From assembly GCA_030684755.1 (NCBI GenBank), contig JAUXXN010000686.1, positions 1 to 8,878 on the forward strand: a stretch of 8,878 bases of DNA, given 5' to 3'. The translations under genes and the position numbers were made by a program. Under the pieces are notes generated by a model. That model saw only the letters and a program-made list of their open reading frames with translations, ran no database searches and had not been told where the DNA came from. The stretch is from Hydrogenophaga sp. GTDB taxonomy: Bacteria > Pseudomonadota > Gammaproteobacteria > Burkholderiales > Burkholderiaceae_C. The number at the start of each line of letters is the position of its first letter. Positions within the stretch are counted from its first letter, which is position 1. Of this stretch, positions 1 through 6,858 are shown one piece after another.

Positions 1-221
1 TTGCCATGGGCAAACTGGCGTGCCACCGACTCCATGCCAAACGTGCCACTGCCGGGCACCAGCACCGCCGAGTGCGCGCCGTACACACGCTTGAGCATGG
101 CCGAGATGTCGGTCATAACGCCCTGAAAGCGCTTGGACATGTGGTTGAGCGCGCGGTCGGTGTAGACCACCGAAAACTCAAGCAGGCCGTCGGGGTCGAT
201 GTGGGGCAGCAGTGCGGGCAT
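1..221 (-). CDS. Class V PLP-dependent aminotransferase, N-terminal part (alanine-glyoxylate aminotransferase-like), cut by window edge
   Basis: Reading leftwards from an ATG at 221, the frame stays open to the window edge and gives 73 residues beginning MPALLPHIDPDGLLEFSVVY. It includes LNHMSKRFQGVM (residues 25-36) and VPGSGTFGMESVARQFA (residues 55-71). The GSGT-x-GMEA type motif is the N-terminal part of the PLP-phosphate binding region of fold-type I class V aminotransferases, the group with alanine/serine-glyoxylate aminotransferases. These move an amino group between an amino acid and a 2-oxo acid in the cytoplasm. The catalytic lysine lies outside the window. A GGAG Shine-Dalgarno at 228-231, six bases before the ATG, supports the start. 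The gene follows lspA by 79 bases on the same strand, so read-through from the ribF-ileS-lspA group is plausible. The family is fairly certain; the substrate cannot be told from this fragment. Confidence 0.85.
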   Translation of the reverse strand, partial: MPALLPHIDPDGLLEFSVVYTDRALNHMSKRFQGVMTDISAMLKRVYGAHSAVLVPGSGTFGMESVARQFAHG

Positions 222-300
222 GGATGTCTCCGGGTTGTGGTTGTGGCGATCGTTGCAGAAAAAATGTCAGGGTCGGTGGGCGCTGGCGGTGCAACAGCGT

Positions 301-813
301 TCAGCGGCGGCTGCGCCGAACCCGCAAAATTTCGTCCACTATCAGGCTCACCGCGCCGATGGTGATGCCCGCGTCGGCGATATTGAAAGAGGGAAAGTGC
401 CCGCCATGGAAGATACCGGCCAAAAATGACCAGTGGAAGTCCAAAAAGTCCACCACATAGCCGTGCACCACGCGGTCGATCACGTTGCCGATGGCGCCGC
501 CCAAAATGCAAGCGAGCGCAAACGAGAACAGTTTTTCGCCGGGGTGCGAGCGCAGCATCCACACAATAAAGACAGACGCCGCGATGCCAATGAGGGTGAA
601 AAACCAGCGCTGCCAGCCACCTGCCGAGGCCAGAAAAGAGAAAGCGGCGCCGGTGTTGTGGACCCGAACCACATTGAAAAAGCTGGTGACATACGTGCTG
701 TCGCCCAGCTGGTAATAGCCTACGATCAGGACCTTGGTGAGCTGGTCCAGCAACAAAATGGTGGCGGCAAGGCCCAGCCAAGGCCAGAGCGAGATCTTGT
801 TGCGCGCCATCAT
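301..813 (-). CDS. lspA: Lipoprotein signal peptidase (signal peptidase II)
   Basis: This 170-residue protein has the usual family length. LspA is an inner-membrane aspartyl protease that removes the signal peptide of prolipoproteins after Lgt has added diacylglycerol to the lipobox cysteine. Four hydrophobic segments are visible, roughly residues 8-28, 69-87, 95-112 and 148-164. Family motifs in order: LLDQLTK (D23), NTGAAFSF (N53-F60), [10 protein letters not shown] (N110, D113), [10 protein letters not shown] (D122) and FNIADAGI (N144, D147). From family structural work D122 and D147 should be the catalytic pair, with D113 also conserved. The C-terminus is short and basic (RVRRSRR). The ATG at 813 overlaps the ileS stop as ATGA; a second ATG directly follows at 810, so the start could be one residue later. 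The overlap points to translational coupling with ileS, a neighbour often seen in proteobacteria. Confidence 0.97.
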   Translation of the reverse strand: MMARNKISLWPWLGLAATILLLDQLTKVLIVGYYQLGDSTYVTSFFNVVRVHNTGAAFSFLASAGGWQRWFFTLIGIAASVFIVWMLRSHPGEKLFSFALACILGGAIGNVIDRVVHGYVVDFLDFHWSFLAGIFHGGHFPSFNIADAGITIGAVSLIVDEILRVRRSRR

Positions 814-3740
814 GCCACCTTGCGGGTTTCACCCGCGCCGGTGCCAGCGGCTTCGGCCAAGTTGCTTACGCAGCGGCCACACACCGTGGGGTGTTCGGCG
901 TGCTGGCCTACGTCGTCGCTGTAGTGCCAGCAGCGCTCGCACTTGGTGGCGCTGCTGGGCAATACGCTGACCTGTAATTCGGTGCCGTCCAACACCGTGG
1001 CTGTGGAGGTGATGGTGACAAATTTAAAATCGTCACCCAGCGAGCGCAGCAAGGCCGCGTCGTCGGCGCCTGCCGCCAAGGTCAGGGTGGCTTGCAGCGA
1101 AGCGCCCACCTGCCCAGCGGTTCGCAGGGCTTCGATTTCTTTGTTGGCTACATCGCGGATGGCGCGGATGCGCGACCACTTGGCCAACAGCGCTTCGTTG
1201 GCGGCGGGTAGAGGCAGAAAGGTCTCGAAAAAGATCGAGCCCTTGTTGTCGGCCCCGGCCACCAGCGGCCAGGCTTCTTCGGCGGTGAAGCTCAAGAATG
1301 GGGCCATCCAGCGCAGCATGGCGTGGGTGATGTGGTGCAGCGCGGTTTGGGCGCTGCGCCGGGCCAGGCTTTTGGGCGCGGTGGTGTAGAGGCGGTCTTT
1401 CAGCACGTCGAGGTAAAACGCGCCGAGGTCTTCCGAGCAATAGACCTGCAACTTGTTCACCACGGGGTGAAATTCGTACACGTCGAAGTGCGCCCGAATT
1501 TGGGCCTGCAATTCGCTGGCGCGGGCCAGGGCGTAGCGGTCAATTTCCAGCATCTGGTCCAGCGGCACGGCGTCTGTGGCGGGGTTGAAGTCCACCGTGT
1601 TGGCCATCAAGAAGCGCAGTGTGTTGCGGATGCGGCGGTAGGCATCGACCACGCGGGCCAAGATTTTGTCGTCGATGTTCAGGTCGCCCGAATAGTCGGT
1701 GCTGGCCACCCACAGGCGCACGATTTCGGCACCGAGTTTGCTGGTGACGCTTTGTGGTTCTACCGTGTTGCCCAGGCTTTTGCTCATCTTGCGGCCCTGG
1801 CCGTCGGTGGCGAAGCCGTGGGTCAGCAGGCCTTTGTAAGGCGCGCGGTCAAACAAGGCGCAGCCCAGCAGCAGCGAGCTGTGGAACCAGCCCCGGTGCT
1901 GGTCGTGACCTTCCAGGTACAGGTCGGCCTCGGGGCCGTTGGCATGGAAGGCGCCGTTGGGGTAGGCCTGGGCGTGGCTGCCGCGCAGCACGTGCCAAAA
2001 GGTGGAGCCCGAGTCGAACCACACTTCCAGAATGTCGGTGCTCTTGGTGTAATGCGGCGCGTCGTCAGCGCCCAAGATGTCTTCGGCGGTGACACGGCTC
2101 CAGGCTTCGATGCCGCCTTTTTCCACAGTGTCGGCCGCCTGGTCCAAGATGGCCATGGTGTTGGGGTGCAACTCGCCGGAATCTTTGTGCAGGAAGAATG
2201 GCACCGGCACGCCCCACGAGCGCTGGCGTGAGATGCACCAGTCGGGCCGGTTGGCGATCATGTCGCGCAGGCGGGCCTTGCCGTTCTCGGGGTAGAAGTG
2301 GGTGTGGTCGATGGCGTCCAGCGCCAATTGGCGCAGGGTTTTGGGCGCCTTGTCCTTCGTGAACACGCCATCGCCCTCGTCCATGCGCACGAACCTCTGC
2401 GCAGCAGCGCGGTAGATCACCGGGGTTTTGTGGCGCCAGCAGTGCGGGTAGCTGTGGGTGATGGCCTGCGTGGCCATCAGGCGGCCGTGTTCGCGCAGCG
2501 TGTCGATGATGACCGGGCAGGCTTTCCATATGTGCTGGCCGCCAAACAGCGGCAGTTCGTCGGCATAGACGCCGTTGCCCAGCACGGGGTTCAAGATCTG
2601 GTCGTAGCGCAGGCCGTGGGCCACGCAGCTGTTGAAGTCGTCCACACCGTAGGCGGGGGCCGAATGCACAATGCCGGTGCCGTCGGCGTCGCTCACATAG
2701 TCGGCCAGGTACAGGGGCGACAGGCGCTTGTAGCTGTATTCGTTGCCAGCGGTGTTGATGTCATCGGGCAGGTCGTGCAGCGGGTGGCGGAACACTTGGC
2801 CGCGCAGGGCTTCGCCCCGGGCGGTGGCCAGCACGCTGCCGGCTAGTCCGTAGCGCTCCAAGCATTTATCAACCAGATTGGTGCCCAGCAGCAGCACGCC
2901 TCGGGGTGTGTCCACCAGCGCGTAGTCCAGCTCGGGGTGGGCGTTGAGCGCTTGGTTGGCTGGAATGGTCCAGGCGGTGGTGGTCCAGATCACGGCGAAG
3001 GCGCTTTTGCCTTCGGGCAGGGCGGCGAGGCCAAAGGCTTGGGCCAGCGCTGCTGGATCGTTGGACTCAAAGGCCACATCCAGCGTGTCGCTTTTTTTGT
3101 CGGCGTATTCGATCTCGAACTCGGCCAGCGAGCTGCCGCAGTCAAAGCACCAGTACACCGGCTTCAAGCCCCGGTACACAAAGCCGCGTTCAATGACGCG
3201 TTTGAAGGCGCGGATTTGCCCCGCCTCGTTGGCCGGGTCCATGGTCCGGTAGGGGCGTTCCCAGTCGCCCAGCACGCCCAGGCGCTTGAAGTCTTCGCGC
3301 TGCTGTGCGATCTGCTCGGTGGCGAAGGCGCGGCTCTTGGCCTGCATGTCGTCGCGGCTGAGGTTGCGGCCATGCAGTTTTTCGATGGCGTTTTCAATCG
3401 GCAGGCCGTGGCAGTCCCAGCCGGGGATGTATTGGGCGTCGAAACCCGCGAGCTGTTTCGACTTGACGATCATGTCTTTCAGCACTTTGTTCAGTGCGTG
3501 GCCAATGTGCAGCTTGCCGTTGGCGTAAGGCGGACCGTCGTGCAGCACAAACAGCGGCGCGCCTTGGCGGGATTCGCGCAGGCGCTGGTACAGGCCACTT
3601 TCATTCCACTGACCGACCCAGGCCGGTTCGCGCTTGGGCAGGTCGCCGCGCATGGGGAACGGCGTGTCGGGCATGTTCAGCGTGGCGCGGTAGGCGCTGG
3701 CTTCGGGCTTGCTGGAAGCGATTTTTTGCGTTTCAGACAT
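810..3740 (-). CDS. ileS: Isoleucyl-tRNA synthetase
   Basis: This 976-residue class I synthetase charges tRNA-Ile with isoleucine in the cytoplasm and hydrolyses mischarged valine. Visible parts: ATP-binding HIGH motif in [16 protein letters not shown] (H78-H81); [11 protein letters not shown] (106-116); editing (CP1) domain with [11 protein letters not shown] (252-262) and [16 protein letters not shown] (354-369); [11 protein letters not shown] (500-510); WFDSGST (574-580); KMSKS (651-655) with the usual LGN after it; an anticodon-binding helical region at about 700-880; and a C-terminal zinc knuckle, CERC (934-937) with CGRC (954-957). The knuckle and the KMSKS style fit the bacterial, mupirocin-sensitive type. 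The start at ATG 3740 leaves a 22-residue lead before the conserved [12 protein letters not shown]. No good Shine-Dalgarno precedes it, so a start at M23 is possible but less likely. The gene lies 116 bases after ribF and its stop overlaps lspA. Confidence 0.98.
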   Translation of the reverse strand: MSETQKIASSKPEASAYRATLNMPDTPFPMRGDLPKREPAWVGQWNESGLYQRLRESRQGAPLFVLHDGPPYANGKLHIGHALNKVLKDMIVKSKQLAGFDAQYIPGWDCHGLPIENAIEKLHGRNLSRDDMQAKSRAFATEQIAQQREDFKRLGVLGDWERPYRTMDPANEAGQIRAFKRVIERGFVYRGLKPVYWCFDCGSSLAEFEIEYADKKSDTLDVAFESNDPAALAQAFGLAALPEGKSAFAVIWTTTAWTIPANQALNAHPELDYALVDTPRGVLLLGTNLVDKCLERYGLAGSVLATARGEALRGQVFRHPLHDLPDDINTAGNEYSYKRLSPLYLADYVSDADGTGIVHSAPAYGVDDFNSCVAHGLRYDQILNPVLGNGVYADELPLFGGQHIWKACPVIIDTLREHGRLMATQAITHSYPHCWRHKTPVIYRAAAQRFVRMDEGDGVFTKDKAPKTLRQLALDAIDHTHFYPENGKARLRDMIANRPDWCISRQRSWGVPVPFFLHKDSGELHPNTMAILDQAADTVEKGGIEAWSRVTAEDILGADDAPHYTKSTDILEVWFDSGSTFWHVLRGSHAQAYPNGAFHANGPEADLYLEGHDQHRGWFHSSLLLGCALFDRAPYKGLLTHGFATDGQGRKMSKSLGNTVEPQSVTSKLGAEIVRLWVASTDYSGDLNIDDKILARVVDAYRRIRNTLRFLMANTVDFNPATDAVPLDQMLEIDRYALARASELQAQIRAHFDVYEFHPVVNKLQVYCSEDLGAFYLDVLKDRLYTTAPKSLARRSAQTALHHITHAMLRWMAPFLSFTAEEAWPLVAGADNKGSIFFETFLPLPAANEALLAKWSRIRAIRDVANKEIEALRTAGQVGASLQATLTLAAGADDAALLRSLGDDFKFVTITSTATVLDGTELQVSVLPSSATKCERCWHYSDDVGQHAEHPTVCGRCVSNLAEAAGTGAGETRKVA

Positions 3741-3807
3741 GGGGGCGGCTCGGTGGGAACAACGACTGGCTCAGCCCAAACGGGGTGGGACGCTTGCGGG
3801 GAAGTTT

Positions 3808-3834
3808 CCGTTCGCCCTGAGCCTGTCGACGGGC
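3808..3834. repeat. REP-like palindromic element in the ribF-ileS gap
   Basis: The stretch resembles the dispersed palindromic unit I know from many Comamonadaceae genomes, usually written TTCGCCCTGAGCTTGTCGAAGG. Here it reads TTCGCCCTGAGCCTGTCGAC from 3811, followed by GGGC. GCCC and GGGC arms can pair around a short loop. This copy differs from the common form at two or three positions. It occupies the 116-base gap between ribF and ileS and is the only copy I noticed in the window. Such elements may stabilise or attenuate mRNA or bind architectural proteins; none of that is shown here. Identification is from memory of the repeat, not from a search. Confidence 0.6.
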
Positions 3835-3856
3835 AGCGACCGGGTGCGCGTGGGCG

Positions 3857-4951
3857 TTAAATTCGGTCGCGTGTGGTCTGGCGGTGGGTTTGCCCATAGG
3901 CCTGAGCGGGCAGGTTGGCAAAAAAAGCACGAGCGTCGTTGCAGTCTTGGGCGATACCCCGGGTCAGGGCGTCCAGACTGTCGTATTTCAATTCGTCATG
4001 CAGTTTGTGCAGCAGGTCCACGCGGATGATTTTACCGTAGGCCTCCCCGCCGGGCAGGCTGCGGGTCAGTGATTCGGGCCAGTCGAAGCAGTGGGTTTCT
4101 AGCAGCACGCGCCCGCCGTTCACATCGTTGGGGTCGATCGAGGGGCGCACGCCCAGGTTGGCCACGCCGGTCAGCGGTGTGCCGTCGGGTGTCAGTCCAT
4201 GCACATGCACCGCAAAAATGCCGCTGGCGGCGGGTTTCCAGTGCGAAAAACGCAGGTTCAGGGTGCGAAATCCGTCGCCTTGACCGGGGGCGCTGGCACC
4301 GAGTTCGCGCCCGAGTTTGCGGCCGTGCACCACATGGCCGCTGATGCTGTAGGGCCGCCCCAGCAGGGCCGCCACCCGGGTCATGTCGCCATGGCCCAGG
4401 GCTTCGCGCACCGCAGAGCTGGACACGCGCAGGCCGTGAACCTCGTAGCTTTGCATGCGCGCCACGTCAAAACCCAGGCGCATGCCCGCTGCGTCGAGCA
4501 TGGCGTAGTCGCCTTTGCGTTGGGCACCAAAACAGAAGTCGTCGCCCACCAGCACGTAGCGCACACCCAGGGCTTGCACCAGCGTGTCTTGAATAAAGTC
4601 TTGCGGCTGTTGCGCGGCCAGGTGCGCATTGAACGGCAGCACCACGCAGCGGTCCACGCCGCAGCGGGCCAGCTCTTCGAGCTTGTCGCGCAGGGTGGCG
4701 ATGCGGGCCGGGGCCAGTGCGGGCTTGTGGTGCAGGGCGGCAAAGTAGTCGCGCGGGTGCGGCTCGAAGGTCATCACGCAGCTGGGCACACGGCGGTGGC
4801 GGGCTTCGTTGATGAGCAAGGCCAGCATGGCTTGGTGGCCCCGGTGTACGCCGTCAAAGTTGCCAATGGTGAGGGCGCAGCCCTTGTCTGCGGCAGGTGC
4901 CTCTTGGTTCAGCGCGTGTTGAAGGTTCCACAGACCTCGGATGATTTTCAT
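3857..4951 (-). CDS. ribF: Bifunctional riboflavin kinase / FMN adenylyltransferase
   Basis: This 364-residue enzyme phosphorylates riboflavin to FMN and then adenylates FMN to FAD in the cytoplasm. The N-terminal adenylyltransferase domain (about 1-190) shows TIGNFDGVHRGH (28-39, nucleotide-binding HxGH-type motif), GDDFCFGAQRKGD (136-148) and VSSSAVREAL (176-185). The C-terminal flavokinase domain (about 195-345) shows GHVVHGRKLGRELG (205-218), TGVANLGVRPSI (261-272) and LLETHCFDW (283-291, with E285 in the place of the catalytic base). The normal PTAN signature is replaced by RTLN (229-232) after an extra run of nine residues. The start is ATG 4951, giving MKIIRGLWNLQHAL as in the family; the frame stays open upstream to a TTG at 5029, but that extension does not look like RibF. 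The Shine-Dalgarno is weak. Gene order ribF-ileS-lspA is standard in proteobacteria. Confidence 0.96.
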   Translation of the reverse strand: MKIIRGLWNLQHALNQEAPAADKGCALTIGNFDGVHRGHQAMLALLINEARHRRVPSCVMTFEPHPRDYFAALHHKPALAPARIATLRDKLEELARCGVDRCVVLPFNAHLAAQQPQDFIQDTLVQALGVRYVLVGDDFCFGAQRKGDYAMLDAAGMRLGFDVARMQSYEVHGLRVSSSAVREALGHGDMTRVAALLGRPYSISGHVVHGRKLGRELGASAPGQGDGFRTLNLRFSHWKPAASGIFAVHVHGLTPDGTPLTGVANLGVRPSIDPNDVNGGRVLLETHCFDWPESLTRSLPGGEAYGKIIRVDLLHKLHDELKYDSLDALTRGIAQDCNDARAFFANLPAQAYGQTHRQTTRDRI

Positions 4952-5014
4952 GGGAGATGTCCGTCCAAGCCAGGGTGTTGGACGCGGTTCAAAGTTTTTG
5001 TCACAGAAGCACGG

Positions 5015-5024
5015 TATATTGACA
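5015..5024 (+). promoter_or_regulatory. Possible promoter element for the HNH gene (TATATTGACA)
   Basis: The gap between the divergent ribF and HNH genes contains TATATTGACA. TTGACA (5019-5024) is a perfect sigma-70 -35 hexamer on the plus strand, but the sequence 16-18 bases downstream (around 5041-5048, CTTTGTGC) is a poor -10 and falls within a hairpin. Alternatively TATATT (5015-5020) could itself be a -10, but no convincing -35 lies the right distance upstream. This is local AT-rich promoter-like sequence in GC-rich DNA; the exact promoter is not resolved. A minus-strand promoter for ribF is expected in the same gap but I could not pick one out. Confidence 0.3.
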
Positions 5025-5032
5025 TACAAGAT

Positions 5033-5058
5033 GTGTCCCCCTTTGTGCTGGGGAACAC
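5033..5058 (+). promoter_or_regulatory. Imperfect inverted repeat / possible leader hairpin upstream of the HNH gene
   Basis: GTGTCCCC (5033-5040) pairs with GGGGAACAC (5050-5058) as eight base pairs with one bulged A and a nine-base loop. It lies 48 bases before the TTG start of the HNH gene. If transcription begins upstream it would form a stable hairpin in the 5' leader; if the TTGACA at 5019 is a -35, the repeat would instead cover the -10 and could be an operator. No U-tract follows on either strand, so it is not a typical intrinsic terminator. The structure is read directly from the sequence; the function is unknown. Confidence 0.4.
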
Positions 5059-5094
5059 GCCGTGAAGACAGATTGTCCGGTTGGTTATCAACGT

Positions 5095-5100
5095 GGAGGT
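5095..5100 (+). promoter_or_regulatory. Strong Shine-Dalgarno GGAGGT that sets the TTG start of the HNH gene
   Basis: GGAGGT sits five bases before TTG at 5106. It is among the strongest ribosome binding sites in the window and decides the start of the HNH gene. The nearest in-frame ATG downstream is residue 34 of the protein, which would remove sequence that looks conserved. The nearest upstream in-frame ATG, at 4941, lies inside the ribF gene on the other strand. Confidence 0.8.
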
Positions 5101-5105
5101 GGGTC

Positions 5106-5663
5106 TTGAAGGTTTTGAAGCTGTCTGCTCAAGGGTTGCCACAGTCGTGGATCAGCCTAGAAGAAGCCGTGTTGCATTACGCTGCGGACGAAGTGCGCTG
5201 GGAAATGGGCGCTCAGGTGGCTGTGTTTCGCGGCGGGCACAACGCGCTCACTGGTCGTCAGTCCTGTATCACCATCAACTCCATCATCGGCACCCAGGGC
5301 GTTCCGCGCATCAACCCGTTCGATCTGTGCCCGTCCATCACCAACAGCAAACTGTTCGCGCGAGACCGCTGCCTGTGCGCGTACTGCGGGGAGCGGTTTC
5401 ACGAAGAACTGCTGACTCGGGAGCACATCGTGCCACTGGGGCAGCGCGGCGGTGACAGTTGGATGAATGTGGTGACAGCCTGCAAGTCGTGCAACCACCG
5501 CAAAGGCAACCGCACGCCCGAACAGGCCCACATGCCGCTGTTGTATGCGCCTTATGTGCCCAGCCTGTGGGAAGACTTTATTTTGCGCAACCGCCGCATT
5601 CTTGCCGATCAGATGGAGTTTTTGATGGCGCATTTGCCCAAGACTTCGCGTTTGCACGTTTAG
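5106..5663 (+). CDS. Stand-alone HNH endonuclease family protein
   Basis: With the TTG start this protein has 185 residues. An HNH (beta-beta-alpha metal) nuclease domain spans about 89-133: CAYCG (C91, C94), REHIVP (H107, the general base of HNH enzymes), WMNVV (N121) and CKSCNHRKG (C126, C129, N130, H131). The two CxxC pairs should hold a structural zinc; H107, N121 and N130/H131 are the HNH residues proper. Before it lies an 85-residue N-terminal region (LPQSWISLEEAVLHYAADEV) with no motif I can name, and after it a basic, aromatic C-terminal tail (about 145-185). No signal peptide or membrane segment is seen. I recall close relatives as single genes in many Burkholderiales, of unknown role. 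No methylase, toxin-antitoxin or phage gene lies beside it, so restriction or phage function is not supported here. It diverges from ribF and converges on the acyl-CoA dehydrogenases. Confidence 0.9.
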   Translation: MKVLKLSAQGLPQSWISLEEAVLHYAADEVRWEMGAQVAVFRGGHNALTGRQSCITINSIIGTQGVPRINPFDLCPSITNSKLFARDRCLCAYCGERFHEELLTREHIVPLGQRGGDSWMNVVTACKSCNHRKGNRTPEQAHMPLLYAPYVPSLWEDFILRNRRILADQMEFLMAHLPKTSRLHV

Positions 5664-5683
5664 GAACTTCGCCACCTTGAGGT

Positions 5684-5709
5684 AAAAAAATGCCCCGCCA
5701 AGCGGGGCA
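5684..5709 (-). terminator. Rho-independent terminator of the acyl-CoA dehydrogenase genes
   Basis: TGCCCCGC (5691-5698) and GCGGGGCA (5702-5709) form a perfect 8-bp GC-rich stem with a CAA loop on the plus strand. Read on the minus strand the stem is followed by seven U (plus-strand A run 5684-5690), the standard intrinsic terminator form. It lies 24 bases past the stop of the small acyl-CoA dehydrogenase subunit gene. On the plus strand, 27 bases past the HNH stop, the hairpin has no U-tract after it, so it would be at best a weak terminator for that gene. Confidence 0.9.
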
Positions 5710-5733
5710 CCACAGACGCACCAAGGCGCAGAC

Positions 5734-6849
5734 TCAGGCAAACACCCCCGCCGTGTCTTGCATCCGAGCCGACACTTCACCCAAGTGGTGCAGCGTGTCA
5801 CCAAAGCTCATTTCCAGCTGGGTCAGTTTCTTGAAGTAGTGGCTCACGATGTATTCGTCGGTCACGCCAATGCCGCCGTGCAGTTGCACCGCTTGCTGGC
5901 CCACAAAACGCATCGACTGACCCAGTTGCACCTTGGCCCTGGCCATGGCGGCGCGGCGCTCAGGGGCAGGGGCGTTGAGCTTGAGGCTGGCGTAGTAGCT
6001 CATGGAGCGGGCCAGTTCCAGCTGCATCTTCATGTCGGCCACGCGGTGGCGCAGCGCCTGAAAGCTGGCAATGGCCACGCCAAACTGCTTGCGGGTGTTC
6101 ATGTAGTCCACGGTGATTGCCAGGGTCTGGTCCATCACGCCCACGGCTTCGGCGCAGGTGGCGGCTATGCCAATGTCCACCGCATGTTCCACGGCGGTGA
6201 GGCCGTCGGTGGTGATGGGTTGCCCCGGGGCATGCTCAAGCACCAGTTCAGCCGCCCGGCTGCCGTCTTGCGTGCGGTAGCCCTGGGTGTTTACACCTGC
6301 AGCCGTGCGCTCTACCAGAAACAGTGCCAACTGCGTGCCAATCATGGCCGGCACGATGAAGGCGTCCGCTTGGTCGCCGACCGGCACCATGCTCTTGGTT
6401 CCGCTAAGCGTCCAATGGCCAGAGGCTTCTGTAGCTTGGGTTGTGCACAGGTCCAGCCGGTAACGCGCTGCGCGTTCTTGGTGGGCCAGCACCACCAGCG
6501 CTTCGCCCGATGCCATGCGGGGCAGCCAAGCGGCTTTCTGGTCGGCGCCAGCGTAAGCGCCCAGCACGCCGCTGCACATCAAGGTTTGGGCCAGGGGCTC
6601 CAGCACCATGCCACGTCCCAAAGCTTCCATGACCACCATGCCTTCGGTCGGGCCCATGTCCATGCCGCCATCGGCTTCGCTGATGTAGAGGCCCGTCAAG
6701 CCGAGTTCGGCCAGTTCCTGGTAGGCCGCTCGGTCAAAACCACCGGCGTTGACGATGCTGCGTCGACGCTCAAAGCTGTAGCCCTTGTCCACCCACTTGC
6801 GCACCGCGTCGCGCAGTTGTTCTTGGTCGTCTGAAAAATCGAAGTCCAT
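5734..6849 (-). CDS. Acyl-CoA dehydrogenase, small subunit (pimeloyl-CoA dehydrogenase PimD-like)
   Basis: This 371-residue protein has the acyl-CoA dehydrogenase fold: N-terminal helical domain from MDFDFSDDQEQLRDAVRKWV, middle beta domain (about 115-215) and C-terminal helical domain (about 220-365). The family oxidises acyl-CoA to the trans-2-enoyl-CoA with FAD. Kept motifs are YMNTRKQFGVAIASFQALRH (249-268) and QAVQLHGGIGVTDEY (319-333), which in homomeric enzymes reach the flavin of the neighbouring subunit. The middle domain has HQERAARYRLD (123-133) where active subunits carry EPGxGSD, so it probably does not hold a complete site alone. ATG 6849 follows the stop of the large subunit gene by nine bases, with an AAGGA Shine-Dalgarno overlapping that stop, so the two are surely cotranscribed. 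Similar pairs are often named pimeloyl-CoA dehydrogenase subunits. The true acyl substrate is not shown; steroid-type or dicarboxylic acyl-CoA are alternatives. Confidence 0.92.
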   Translation of the reverse strand: MDFDFSDDQEQLRDAVRKWVDKGYSFERRRSIVNAGGFDRAAYQELAELGLTGLYISEADGGMDMGPTEGMVVMEALGRGMVLEPLAQTLMCSGVLGAYAGADQKAAWLPRMASGEALVVLAHQERAARYRLDLCTTQATEASGHWTLSGTKSMVPVGDQADAFIVPAMIGTQLALFLVERTAAGVNTQGYRTQDGSRAAELVLEHAPGQPITTDGLTAVEHAVDIGIAATCAEAVGVMDQTLAITVDYMNTRKQFGVAIASFQALRHRVADMKMQLELARSMSYYASLKLNAPAPERRAAMARAKVQLGQSMRFVGQQAVQLHGGIGVTDEYIVSHYFKKLTQLEMSFGDTLHHLGEVSARMQDTAGVFA

Positions 6850-6858
6850 GTCTGATCC

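Noticed and set aside
113..832. Minus-strand open frame of 239 codons overlapping lspA and the aminotransferase start
   Set aside because: The lspA frame over the same bases carries all signal peptidase II motifs; this frame is arginine-rich and motif-free.
2937..3860. Plus-strand open frame of 307 codons antisense to ileS
   Set aside because: A shadow of ileS; no domain features, and it ends in the REP-like gap.
4952..5029. 26-residue N-terminal extension of RibF from a TTG at 5029
   Set aside because: RibF proteins begin at MKIIRG-like sequence; the extension is Cys/Pro rich without similarity and crosses the divergent promoter region.
5033..5058. Leader hairpin as an intrinsic terminator or a known riboswitch
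   Set aside because: No U-tract follows it on either strand and it matches no riboswitch consensus I recognise; kept only as an inverted repeat.
4941..5105. 55-residue N-terminal extension of the HNH protein from the ATG at 4941
   Set aside because: It runs through the ribF start and the hairpin region, while the TTG at 5106 has a strong Shine-Dalgarno and family-like N-terminus.
4941..5733. HNH gene as part of a defence island or mobile element
   Set aside because: Both flanks are housekeeping or metabolic genes, base composition is even, and no integrase, transposase, methylase or att-like repeats are visible.
5758..6834. A 358-codon plus-strand frame antisense to the small acyl-CoA dehydrogenase gene
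   Set aside because: Same reason: a composition artefact with no motif, covering a well-supported gene.
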